Below, piece by piece: positions 1 to 6,368 of a stretch of 10,096 nt of DNA (its first letter is position 1; each line of letters starts with the position of its first letter). The translations under genes were made by a program, and so were the position numbers. Source of the stretch: Lachnospiraceae bacterium (GTDB lineage: Bacteria > Bacillota > Clostridia > Lachnospirales > Lachnospiraceae). The stretch lies in assembly GCA_015258095.1 (NCBI GenBank), contig JABZIV010000053.1, positions 1-10,096 of the forward strand, read 5' to 3'. Below the pieces are notes generated by a model that saw only the letters and a list, made by a program, of their open reading frames with translations, searched no databases and had not been told where the DNA came from.

Positions 1-904
1 GGAGAGCTTCCTGCTCCCTCTTCCGAAGCGGAATCCGGCTTCCCATAAAGGCTCGTATGGTAAAGTGGCTATTTTTGCGGGAAAAAAGGGGATGGCGGGG
101 GCTGCATTTTTCTCGGCACTCGGCGCATACAGGGCGGGAGCCGGACTGGTCTATCTCTATACGGAAAAGGAAAACAGAACGGCTCTTCAGACTTTGATTC
201 CGGAAGCGATACAGGAAGATTTGGAGGACAGAGGGCAAGAGATAGCGGATAAGACGGTTCTGCTTCTCGGGCCGGGTTGGGGAAAAGACGAGGAGAAAAA
301 GAATATTCTCCTGGATTTCTTGCAAAGAAAGGAAAGCAGAGCGGCACGCTATCTTGTTCTGGATGCGGATGCGCTGAATTTGATTGCGGAATCGGAAACG
401 CTGGAAACCGCTCTTATCCAATATGCTTTACTGTTTCCTGTAATCCTTACGCCGCATTTAATGGAGTTTTCACGTCTTTCTCACTGCTCTCTTCAGGAAC
501 TGACGGAAAAAAGAGAAGAGCTGGGTGAAAAATATGCGCGGGAACATCATTGTGTTTTAATTTTAAAATCCCATGATACAATGGTCTTTGCCCCTTCCGA
601 TGAGGGACAGGGGAGACATTTTTTCCACAATGAAGAATCTTGTCCCGCACTGAGCAAAGGTGGTTCCGGAGATGTATTTGCCGGTTTTCTTTCCGGCTTG
701 TTGTGCGTTTTACAAGAAAAATATGGGGACCGACCTCCGAAAGATATCGCTTTTCAGTCTGCGTGCCATGCGGTCCGTATCCAGGTTGAAGGAGGGAAGC
801 GCGCGGCGGAAAGGGAAGGAGAACATGCTGTTTTAGCAAGAGAACTTCCCCACTATTTCGCTTTAGCAATGGAAGAAAACATAGAGAAAGAAGAAGAAAG
901 ATGA
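1..904 (+). CDS. nnrD: ADP-dependent NAD(P)H-hydrate dehydratase, 5' end outside window
   Basis: C-terminal 300 residues of the NAD(P)H-repair dehydratase (YjeF C-terminal/YxkO family). The family uses ADP or ATP to dehydrate the S form of damaged, hydrated NADH/NADPH in the cytoplasm. The frame is open from base 2. A GTG at base 65 could be mistaken for the start, but the 21 codons before it encode the family's N-terminal HKGSYGK motif (visible residues 15-21), so the gene begins left of the window. Visible motifs in order: GMAGAA and RAGAGLV near 31-50, GPGWG (90-94), DADALN (121-126), LTPH (149-152) and GGSGD (220-224), whose Asp is the expected catalytic residue. I cannot tell whether the protein is stand-alone or fused to an N-terminal epimerase domain, because that part is missing. 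Its stop overlaps the alr start (ATGA), which implies translational coupling. Confidence 0.93.
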   Translation, partial: ESFLLPLPKRNPASHKGSYGKVAIFAGKKGMAGAAFFSALGAYRAGAGLVYLYTEKENRTALQTLIPEAIQEDLEDRGQEIADKTVLLLGPGWGKDEEKKNILLDFLQRKESRAARYLVLDADALNLIAESETLETALIQYALLFPVILTPHLMEFSRLSHCSLQELTEKREELGEKYAREHHCVLILKSHDTMVFAPSDEGQGRHFFHNEESCPALSKGGSGDVFAGFLSGLLCVLQEKYGDRPPKDIAFQSACHAVRIQVEGGKRAAEREGEHAVLARELPHYFALAMEENIEKEEER

Positions 905-2088
905 CAGAACAGGAACGTTACGATAGAACTTATGCCATTGTCAATTTGGATAGGATGAAAGAAAACCTTCGTTTATCCAAGGCTAAGTTGAGAGAGGGAA
1001 TACAGTTTTGTGCCGTTATCAAGATGGATGCGTATGGGCACGGTATGGTGGAAGTGGCAAAAGCCCTTGCGGAAGATTGCACTTTGTTTGGTGTAGCGAC
1101 CATTGAAGAAGCGATTACGCTTCGGAAAGCGGGTATTCAGGAGAATATTCTGGTTCTCGGGGTAGTTCCGGAGAGTCAATACAGTTCTCTTTTTCAGTAT
1201 CATGTTATGCCGAGTCTTTTTACCGCAGAGCAGTGTGCCAAGCTGGAAGAGCAGGGAAAGAAAGAGCAGGCGGTCCTGCCGGTTCACATTGCGCTGGACA
1301 CGGGAATGGGACGAATCGGTATTCAGGTAGAGAAAGAAGATGCCCTGTCGATTGCGGAAACGATTTTCTCTGCAAATCATCTGGAGGTCTCTGGTATTTT
1401 TTCCCATTTTGCGTCCTGTGATGAGACGGATAAACGATATACTATGATGCAGAAAGCGCGTTTTCATCATTTTCTGGAGCAATTGAAAGAAAGAGGATAT
1501 ACCGTTCCGCTCTGCCACATCTCCAATTCTGCGGGGATTTTAGAAGACATAGGAACGGAATACAATATGGTGCGGGATGGCATTGTTTTGTATGGCATTT
1601 ATCCGTCGAAAGAAGTTCGGCAGGAACTTCCCATTAAGATGGCGCTTTCCTGGAAAGCAAAGATTTCGCACATTAAGGAAGTTCCGGCTGGAGAGGGAAT
1701 TTCTTACGGATCGACTTTTGTAACCAAAAGATTGACTCGGGTGGCAACCATTCCGGTAGGATATGGAGACGGTTACCCCCGCATTTTATCCGGAAAGGCA
1801 AGCGTATTAGTTAGCGGCGTTCGTTGTCCGATTCTCGGAAGAGTCTGCATGGATCAGTTTATGGTGGATGTTACCGGGGTTCAGGCAAAGCTGTTTCAGG
1901 AAGTTACTTTGCTCGGTGAAGAAGGAGAGGAGGAAATCAGCCTCTATGAGTGGGAGAAGTACGGCGTCTTTCCGTACGAGTTCTTCTGTGGCTTAGGGAA
2001 TCGTGTGCCTCGTGTCTACTATAAAGAGGGAAAATGGATTGGAACCTATAATCCGCAAAACAACATGCATGTCGATGCATTTTCTTAA
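901..2088 (+). CDS. alr: alanine racemase (PLP enzyme)
   Basis: Interconverts L- and D-alanine in the cytoplasm, supplying D-alanine for peptidoglycan. At 395 residues it has the usual family length: an N-terminal TIM barrel and a C-terminal beta domain. The PLP lysine is K41 in VIKMDAYGHG. Other family positions are DTGMGRIG (133-140, R138), H169 in the FSHF motif, H206 with S208-N209-S210 (CHISNS), R225-D226-G227 and LYG (230-232), the second catalytic base Y269 in ISYGSTF, and C316-M317-D318. The position that in the well-studied Geobacillus enzyme holds a carbamylated lysine (two residues before the Asp of DTGM) is Ala131 here. The ATG at 901 overlaps the nnrD stop by 4 bp and follows a purine-rich AAAGAAGAAGAAAG tract. 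The nnrD-alr pairing is common in Firmicutes; no toxin-antitoxin pair follows it here. Confidence 0.96.
   Translation: MTEQERYDRTYAIVNLDRMKENLRLSKAKLREGIQFCAVIKMDAYGHGMVEVAKALAEDCTLFGVATIEEAITLRKAGIQENILVLGVVPESQYSSLFQYHVMPSLFTAEQCAKLEEQGKKEQAVLPVHIALDTGMGRIGIQVEKEDALSIAETIFSANHLEVSGIFSHFASCDETDKRYTMMQKARFHHFLEQLKERGYTVPLCHISNSAGILEDIGTEYNMVRDGIVLYGIYPSKEVRQELPIKMALSWKAKISHIKEVPAGEGISYGSTFVTKRLTRVATIPVGYGDGYPRILSGKASVLVSGVRCPILGRVCMDQFMVDVTGVQAKLFQEVTLLGEEGEEEISLYEWEKYGVFPYEFFCGLGNRVPRVYYKEGKWIGTYNPQNNMHVDAFS
2062..2086 (+). terminator. weak hairpin with short T-run at the 3' end of alr
   Basis: The palindromic hexamer ATGCAT occurs at 2065-2070 and again at 2075-2080, separated by GTCG. The two copies can form a 6-bp stem, extendable by two A-T pairs past one mismatch. 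TTTTCTT follows at 2080-2086. It lies in the last codons of alr. The stem is AT-rich and the U-tract is interrupted, so this is at best a leaky terminator for nnrD-alr. Confidence 0.22.
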
Positions 2089-2110
2089 AGAGCGTTTTTC
2101 TCTAAAAAAC

Positions 2111-2139
2111 TTGCGAAAAAATAGGATAATAGGTAAACT
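2111..2139 (+). promoter_or_regulatory. candidate sigma-A promoter for yebC
   Basis: TTGCGA (2111-2116) and TAAACT (2134-2139) are separated by exactly 17 bp. Each matches the consensus at four of six bases, in an A-rich 75-bp gap between alr and yebC. A GATAAT at 2125-2130 resembles a -10 box but has no -35 at the right distance. The yebC ribosome-binding site AGAGGAG (2152-2158) follows, 5 nt before the ATG at 2164. Confidence 0.38.
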
Positions 2140-2163
2140 AAGAAAAAAATTAGAGGAGTAAAT

Positions 2164-2904
2164 ATGTCAGGTCATTCAAAGTTTTCAAATATTAAAGCTA
2201 AAAAAGAGAAAAATGATGCGGCAAAGGGGAAGATTTTCACTATCATTGGACATGAGCTTGCCCTTGCAGTGAAGCAGGGGGGCGCGGATCCGAACAGCAA
2301 TTCCAAACTGAAGGATGTCATTGCGAAGGCGAAGGCGAACAATATGCCGAACGATACCATCCAGAACGGAATCAAGAAGGCCGCCGGAGCACTGGATGCG
2401 GTTAATTTTGAGGAATTGCAGTACGAGGGGTACGGTGTAAATGGAGTTGCCATTATCGTAAAGGTTTTGACGGATAACAAGAATCGTTCCGCTGCAGATG
2501 TACGTTCCGCTTTTACAAAAGGAAAGGGAAGTCTGGGAGCGCAGGGGTCTGTATCCTTCCTTTTTGAAGAAAAAGGGCAGATTATTCTGGATAAGGAAGA
2601 AATGGAAGATTTAGGGAAAGATTTTGACTCCCTGATGGATATTGCCATCATGGCAGGCGCAGAGGATTTAATCGATCGGGATGACAGTTATGAGATTCTT
2701 ACGGCACCGGCGGATTTTTCCACGGTCCGGGAGAATATCGAAAAAGAAAATATTCCGATGGTACAGGCAGAGGTCGTGATGATTCCGATGAATACCGTGT
2801 CTGTTACAGAGGAAGATGCCGTGAAGAGTTTGAGAAGAACTCTGGATTTGCTGGATGAATCCGATGATGTTCAGAACGTCTACACGAACTGGGAAGAGGA
2901 ATAA
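2164..2904 (+). CDS. yebC: YebC/PmpR family (TACO1-like) protein
   Basis: A 246-residue member of the YebC/PmpR/TACO1 family, at the usual length of about 240-250. The N-terminus MSGHSKFSNIKAKKEKNDAAKGKIFT matches the family signature (canonical GHSKW.NIK...D..RGK.F), followed by GGADPN..SKLKD.IAKAK..NMPNDTI and the EGYG segment near residue 87. Members have been described as DNA-binding transcriptional regulators, and more recently some, including mitochondrial TACO1, as translation factors that relieve stalling. The intact GHSK start suggests the classical YebC type rather than the YeeI/YebC2 branch, so the exact role here is open. It appears monocistronic: it has its own candidate promoter, a clear SD site, and a strong terminator directly after the stop. 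Confidence 0.95.
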   Translation: MSGHSKFSNIKAKKEKNDAAKGKIFTIIGHELALAVKQGGADPNSNSKLKDVIAKAKANNMPNDTIQNGIKKAAGALDAVNFEELQYEGYGVNGVAIIVKVLTDNKNRSAADVRSAFTKGKGSLGAQGSVSFLFEEKGQIILDKEEMEDLGKDFDSLMDIAIMAGAEDLIDRDDSYEILTAPADFSTVRENIEKENIPMVQAEVVMIPMNTVSVTEEDAVKSLRRTLDLLDESDDVQNVYTNWEEE

Positions 2905-2943
2905 AAATTACCGGAGGAGCTAGAGCTCTTCCGGTAATTTTTT
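2904..2943. terminator. bidirectional intrinsic terminator between convergent yebC and rqcH
   Basis: The left arm AAAATTACCGGA (2904-2915) pairs perfectly with TCCGGTAATTTT (2930-2941). The stem continues inward by G-U 2916-2929 and four Watson-Crick pairs (2917-2920 with 2925-2928), leaving a 4-nt loop (2921-2924), about 17 pairs in all. Plus-strand T residues 2938-2943 follow the stem. The A-run at 2903-2907 gives a T-run on the minus strand. It begins at the last base of the yebC stop codon. The rqcH stop codon (minus strand, 2920-2922) and the five codons before it lie in the loop and right arm, so the hairpin is part of the rqcH message. Confidence 0.93.
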
Positions 2944-4725
2944 CGGTGTAACCACGATGGAGTAATTTTGATGATAGATGACAAAGCCCGGTGCCGCACC
3001 GATGACTTTTTTTAAATTCTTTCGTTCCGTATAATCCACCTCCACTTTTTCATTTTCCCGCTCGGAGGAAAAGTAAGCGGCGAGCTCGGACGCTTCAATA
3101 AAGAGACGGTCGGGAAGCTCCTCCAGCGTCTTTCCTTCTGTTTTTGCAATAACATGAGAACCGCTTGTTCCTTTTACGTGAAACCAGAAGTCTTTTCCTT
3201 CGGCGATTTGAAAGCTCACCGTTTCATTCTGATAATTGTTTTTTCCGACATAGAGGAGGTATCCGTCGGAAGAACGAAAAATTCTTGGCCGGGAGCGGTC
3301 TTCTTTTCGCTCTTTTTTCTTCTTTTGCGGGACCCGCTTCATGTAGCCGAATTCTCCCATCTCTCTACGAATATCTTCCAGGTCTTCCGCATTTTCCGCG
3401 GTCGTTAAACTGTTTAAAATCGATTGCAGGTGAAGCAGTGTTTTTTGACTTTCCTCTACCTGTATATGCAGATTTGTTTCGGTTCGTTTTGCTTTATCAT
3501 ATTTCTCAAAGTATTTTTTGGCATTTTCAATGGAGGAAAGACGAGTGTCCAGGGGAATGTGTATCTCTTCTCCGTTATAGTAATTTTCACAGCAAAGCTC
3601 CTTTTCTCCGCCCTTCAGACTATAACCGTAAGTTGTTAAAAGTTCTCCGTACAAACGAAATTGCTCTTTTTTCTCTGTGTCTTTTAATTGCTTTTCCTGT
3701 AAGCTGAGTTTCTTACTCACTCTTTCAAGAAGCGTCGTGCATTGCTTTTTCAGATCGCTTGCCTTTTGCCGAACGCGGTCTTCTTTCTCCTTCGAGCCGT
3801 AATAGTTCTCGAGGAGTGCGGAAGGAGAAGAGAAAGGCTCTTCATGAAAATGGGCATCTCCCCGGTATTCTTTTACGGAAAAAGCGGAGAAATCAAAAGC
3901 CTTCGTTCCGTCAAAGAGAATCACGGGAGAAAAATCCCCGTTTTCGATATGGGAACGGAGATCTTCCATTGCTAGAGATAGACGACTCCATTCCGAATCG
4001 GAGAGTTCCGCTACGGTTTTTTCAAGGGGAATTTCAGCGGCAGCAGTGAGTTCTCTTCCGGAGAGAGGACTCAGACCCGAAAAAGTATGAAATAAGGCTT
4101 CGGAAAGGGAAGGCGCTTTCCCGTTTTTTTCTTTCTCCGGGTCTACCGGGAGCAGTCGATTTTTTAATGCTTCATTCGGAAAAGAGAGAAGATTTTCCTT
4201 ATTAAACGAATCCGGAATAAAATATTTCCGTCCGGGCAGAACTTCCCGGACAGAGGACTGTGCGGACGAAATTCGCTTAATGGCATCGATGATGGTAAAA
4301 TCTTCTTTCAGGAGGAGAATGTTGGAGTATTTTCCCATGATTTCCAGAACCAGATATTTCGTGCACAAATCCCCCATCTCATCCCGATGAGAGATATGGA
4401 AAAAAAGAACCCGTTCCAATCCTTCTTCATCAAGGGTTCTGGAGGCCTGTGTAATAGCAAGAATAATGCCGTTTCCGATATGCTTTCGGAGTGCCATACA
4501 GAAACTTGGCGCTACAATTGGCGCAATACGTCCTTTTTCTGTAAGGTAGACGAGGGGAATGGAGGGATTCGCGGAAATATGAAGAAGATATTGCTGCTTA
4601 TCCTTTTTGATACTGAGTTGAATCGCATCCTTTTCTATTTGAATTATTTTATTGATTTTCCCGCCCGAAATCGTCTTCCTGCATTCGGAACGAAGAGCGG
4701 ATAGAAATAAACCGTCCAGTGCCAT
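2920..4725 (-). CDS. rqcH: RqcH / NFACT-family ribosome quality control protein
   Basis: A 601-residue NFACT protein (bacterial Rqc2/NEMF homologue; also called FbpA or fibronectin-binding A in older annotation). The family binds obstructed 50S subunits carrying peptidyl-tRNA and recruits tRNA-Ala to add C-terminal alanine tails to stalled peptides. The frame is open for 123 more codons upstream, but the family start MALDGLF (4725) is preceded by AAGGA (minus strand, 4737-4733) with a 7-nt spacer, and the extension runs antisense into yicC without family similarity. Domains: NFACT-N with GGKINKI (21-27), GLERVLFFHI (102-111), HRDEMGDL (113-120), LEIMGKYSN (127-135) and VLPGRKY (162-168); a charged helical, probably coiled-coil middle; a basic KKKKERK stretch; and a C-terminal NFACT-R domain with DGYLLYVGKNNYQN, DFWFHVKG.SGSHV, EASELAAYFS and VDYTERKNLKK. 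The usual Asp-Arg pair appears as Glu103-Arg104. It is divergent from yicC. Confidence 0.93.
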   Translation of the reverse strand: MALDGLFLSALRSECRKTISGGKINKIIQIEKDAIQLSIKKDKQQYLLHISANPSIPLVYLTEKGRIAPIVAPSFCMALRKHIGNGIILAITQASRTLDEEGLERVLFFHISHRDEMGDLCTKYLVLEIMGKYSNILLLKEDFTIIDAIKRISSAQSSVREVLPGRKYFIPDSFNKENLLSFPNEALKNRLLPVDPEKEKNGKAPSLSEALFHTFSGLSPLSGRELTAAAEIPLEKTVAELSDSEWSRLSLAMEDLRSHIENGDFSPVILFDGTKAFDFSAFSVKEYRGDAHFHEEPFSSPSALLENYYGSKEKEDRVRQKASDLKKQCTTLLERVSKKLSLQEKQLKDTEKKEQFRLYGELLTTYGYSLKGGEKELCCENYYNGEEIHIPLDTRLSSIENAKKYFEKYDKAKRTETNLHIQVEESQKTLLHLQSILNSLTTAENAEDLEDIRREMGEFGYMKRVPQKKKKERKEDRSRPRIFRSSDGYLLYVGKNNYQNETVSFQIAEGKDFWFHVKGTSGSHVIAKTEGKTLEELPDRLFIEASELAAYFSSERENEKVEVDYTERKNLKKVIGAAPGFVIYHQNYSIVVTPKKLPEEL

Positions 4726-4730
4726 AAAAC

Positions 4731-4737
4731 CATCCTT
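4731..4737 (-). promoter_or_regulatory. ribosome-binding site deciding the rqcH start
   Basis: The minus strand reads AAGGATG here. AAGGA sits 7 nt before the ATG at 4725-4723. This supports MALDGLF as the true N-terminus rather than any upstream ATG in the long open frame. Confidence 0.65.
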
Positions 4738-4743
4738 TTTATC

Positions 4744-4772
4744 TTGAAAAAGCGTTACCTGCTTGTTATCAT
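4744..4772 (+). promoter_or_regulatory. sigma-A-like promoter for the yicC-gmk-rpoZ operon
   Basis: TTGAAA (4744-4749) and TATCAT (4767-4772) each match five of six consensus bases with the ideal 17-bp spacer. Transcription would begin near 4779, giving a leader of roughly 70-75 nt before yicC (ATG 4853). It is the best promoter in the window and sits directly before the long plus-strand gene run. The yicC SD is AAAAGGAG (4837-4844), 8 nt from the ATG. Confidence 0.65.
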
Positions 4773-4796
4773 AAAATGTTAATAGAGAACTTTTTG

Positions 4797-4810
4797 TATC
4801 CCTTAGGATA
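4797..4810. repeat. short inverted repeat in the rqcH/yicC divergent region
   Basis: The arms TATCC (4797-4801) and GGATA (4806-4810) flank CTTA. The repeat lies just downstream of the predicted yicC start point and overlaps the candidate rqcH -10 box, so it could be an operator. It could equally be chance, since 5-bp arms are short. Confidence 0.25.
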
Positions 4811-4833
4811 AAGTAAACGGTAAAAAAACACAA
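4805..4833 (-). promoter_or_regulatory. weak candidate promoter for rqcH
   Basis: On the minus strand TTGTGT (4833-4828) and TATCCT (4810-4805) are 17 bp apart, with three and four consensus matches. The start point would be near 4798, about 70 nt before the rqcH ATG. The alternative -10 box TATGAT (minus strand, 4777-4772) has no acceptable -35, so this placement is uncertain. Confidence 0.28.
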
Positions 4834-4852
4834 GGGAAAAGGAGCAGAGAGA

Positions 4853-5722
4853 ATGAAAAGTATGACCGGTTTTGGAAAAGCGGTATCGAGTGAAGGGGGA
4901 CGCGATATCACGGTAGAAATCAAGTCGGTGAATTCCCGCTTTCTGGATCTCAGTTTTCGCTTTCCCCGCAGTATGCAATCCATGGAATTACAGTTTAGAC
5001 AGGTTTTGAAGGAGAGTATACAGAGAGGAAAAGTGGAAGTCTTCGTTTCAGTGGAAGATGGAAGAGAAAAGAATAAAAGACTTTTGGTAGACAAGGCTCT
5101 TGCAGAGAGTTACAGGAAAGAGATTTTGGAATTATCAGAGTCCCTGGAGCTTCCCTGTGGACTTCGTGCAGAGAGTCTCTTCTTTTATCCGGAAGTATTT
5201 ACATTGAAGGAAGAGGACCCGGAGGAAGACGGGGAGGCCCTTCTTTCTATTGTGAAAGCGGCAGTGGAAGATTTCGTTCGCTCCAGAACGGTGGAGGGAG
5301 AGAAATTGGAACTGGATTTACGGGAAAAGCTGAAAGAGATGGACGGATACATTCATTTTTTGAAGGAGAGAGAACCTGCTATTCGACTCTCTTATGAGGA
5401 ACGTCTTCGGAAGAAGATTACAGAGACTTTGGAAGGAAGAGAAGTGGATGAAGGAAGAATTCTGGAAGAAGTAGCTATTTTTTCCGATAAAGTCAGTACG
5501 GATGAGGAAATCACGAGGTTGGACAGCCATGTGGCGCGTGCCCGCGCTTTGCTGGAGGAGGAAGCGGCAGTGGGGCGTGACCTGGATTTCCTGATGCAGG
5601 AGATGAACCGGGAGAGCAATACGATTCTCTCTAAGGCAGTCGACCTATCCGTTACGGATATTGCCCTGAAAGCCAAAAATTGTGTAGAGAAGATGCGTGA
5701 ACAAGTACAGAACATAGAATAG
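4853..5722 (+). CDS. yicC: YicC/YloC family endoribonuclease
   Basis: A 289-residue YicC-family protein, the usual length. E. coli YicC and B. subtilis YloC have been described as endoribonucleases; E. coli YicC takes part in small-RNA decay. The N-terminal domain starts MKSMTGFGKA and has EIKSVNSRFLDL (22-33). The middle is a charged helical region with EGEKLELDL (148-156). The C-terminal catalytic DUF1732 region has RILEEVAIFSDK (202-213), EEITRLDSH (218-226) and GRDLDFLMQEMNRESNT..SK (241-261), with the usual GRKLDFL Lys replaced by Asp. It is the first gene of the long operon, with its own promoter and SD. gmk follows after only 7 bp. In many Firmicutes a remA (DUF370) gene lies between yicC and gmk; it is absent here. 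Confidence 0.95.
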   Translation: MKSMTGFGKAVSSEGGRDITVEIKSVNSRFLDLSFRFPRSMQSMELQFRQVLKESIQRGKVEVFVSVEDGREKNKRLLVDKALAESYRKEILELSESLELPCGLRAESLFFYPEVFTLKEEDPEEDGEALLSIVKAAVEDFVRSRTVEGEKLELDLREKLKEMDGYIHFLKEREPAIRLSYEERLRKKITETLEGREVDEGRILEEVAIFSDKVSTDEEITRLDSHVARARALLEEEAAVGRDLDFLMQEMNRESNTILSKAVDLSVTDIALKAKNCVEKMREQVQNIE

Positions 5723-5729
5723 AGGGAAG

Positions 5730-6368
5730 ATGGACAGAGGAATTTTGGTTGTGGTTTCCGGCTTTTCCGGAGCGGGTAAGGGAACCATTATGAAGAGAAT
5801 CACGGAAAAATATGACAATTATGCCCTTTCCGTTTCGGCTACAACAAGAGAGCCGAGAGAGGGAGAAGTAGAGGGGAAGTCTTATTTTTTCGTTCGGAAA
5901 GAGCGCTTTGAGAAAATGATTGATGAGGACGAGCTCCTGGAATATGCAAAGTATGTTGAACACTACTACGGAACGCCGAGAAAGTTCGTGGAAGACTGTT
6001 TGAATCAGGGTAAGGATGTCATTCTGGAGATTGAGATTCAGGGAGCTTTAAAGATTAAAAAGAGATATCCGGAGAGCCTTCTTGTTTTTCTGGCTCCGCC
6101 TTCTGCTGAGGAACTTCGGAAGAGACTCATGGGAAGAAAAACGGAGAATGAAGAGACGATTCACAAAAGGCTTTGCCGAGCTATTGTGGAGGCGGAAGGA
6201 GTCGAAGCGTACGATTATATCCTTGTCAATGAGAATGTTGACACTTGCACGGAAAAACTGCATAATCTAATTCGTGCGTCTCACGATAGGGTGGAAGCAC
6301 ACCTTGATTTGATAGAAGAAATCAGAAAGGATTTAAGGAGGATAGAAAATGCTGCGTCCCACATATAA
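5730..6368 (+). CDS. gmk: guanylate kinase
   Basis: Phosphorylates GMP (and dGMP) to GDP with ATP, an essential step in guanine nucleotide supply. At 212 residues it has the family size. P-loop GFSGAGKGT is at 11-19. The GMP-binding region holds SATTREPREGE (36-46), YFFV (52-55) and YYGTP (79-83), followed by VILEIEIQGALKIK (97-110), where the commonly seen Asp of LEID is Glu. The lid segment is RLMGRKTENEETIHKRL (132-148). The start ATG 5730 is 7 bp after the yicC stop, and AGAGGGA is the SD. The last 20 bp overlap rpoZ, and the strong rpoZ SD lies inside gmk. Clustering with rpoZ is widely conserved in bacteria. Confidence 0.97.
   Translation: MDRGILVVVSGFSGAGKGTIMKRITEKYDNYALSVSATTREPREGEVEGKSYFFVRKERFEKMIDEDELLEYAKYVEHYYGTPRKFVEDCLNQGKDVILEIEIQGALKIKKRYPESLLVFLAPPSAEELRKRLMGRKTENEETIHKRLCRAIVEAEGVEAYDYILVNENVDTCTEKLHNLIRASHDRVEAHLDLIEEIRKDLRRIENAASHI
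6335..6341 (+). promoter_or_regulatory. ribosome-binding site of rpoZ inside gmk
   Basis: A perfect AAGGAGG lies 7 nt before ATG 6349. It fixes the rpoZ start within the gmk reading frame (20-bp overlap) and implies coupled translation of the two genes. Confidence 0.8.

Noticed and set aside
65..904. nnrD starting at the GTG at base 65
   Set aside because: The codons before it, from base 2, encode the conserved NnrD HKGSYGK motif, so the GTG is an internal valine and the gene starts outside the window.
2089..2100. AGAG-CGTTTTT-CTCT as a terminator after alr
   Set aside because: Only a 4-bp stem with a 7-nt T-rich loop; too weak to be a hairpin terminator.
3154..3707. Plus-strand open frames opposite rqcH
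   Set aside because: Their products show no family pattern and they lie wholly antisense to conserved NFACT-R and coiled-coil coding sequence; shadows.
5392..5963. Minus-strand open frames opposite yicC and gmk
   Set aside because: No plausible protein features; they are complementary to conserved catalytic motifs of the plus-strand genes.
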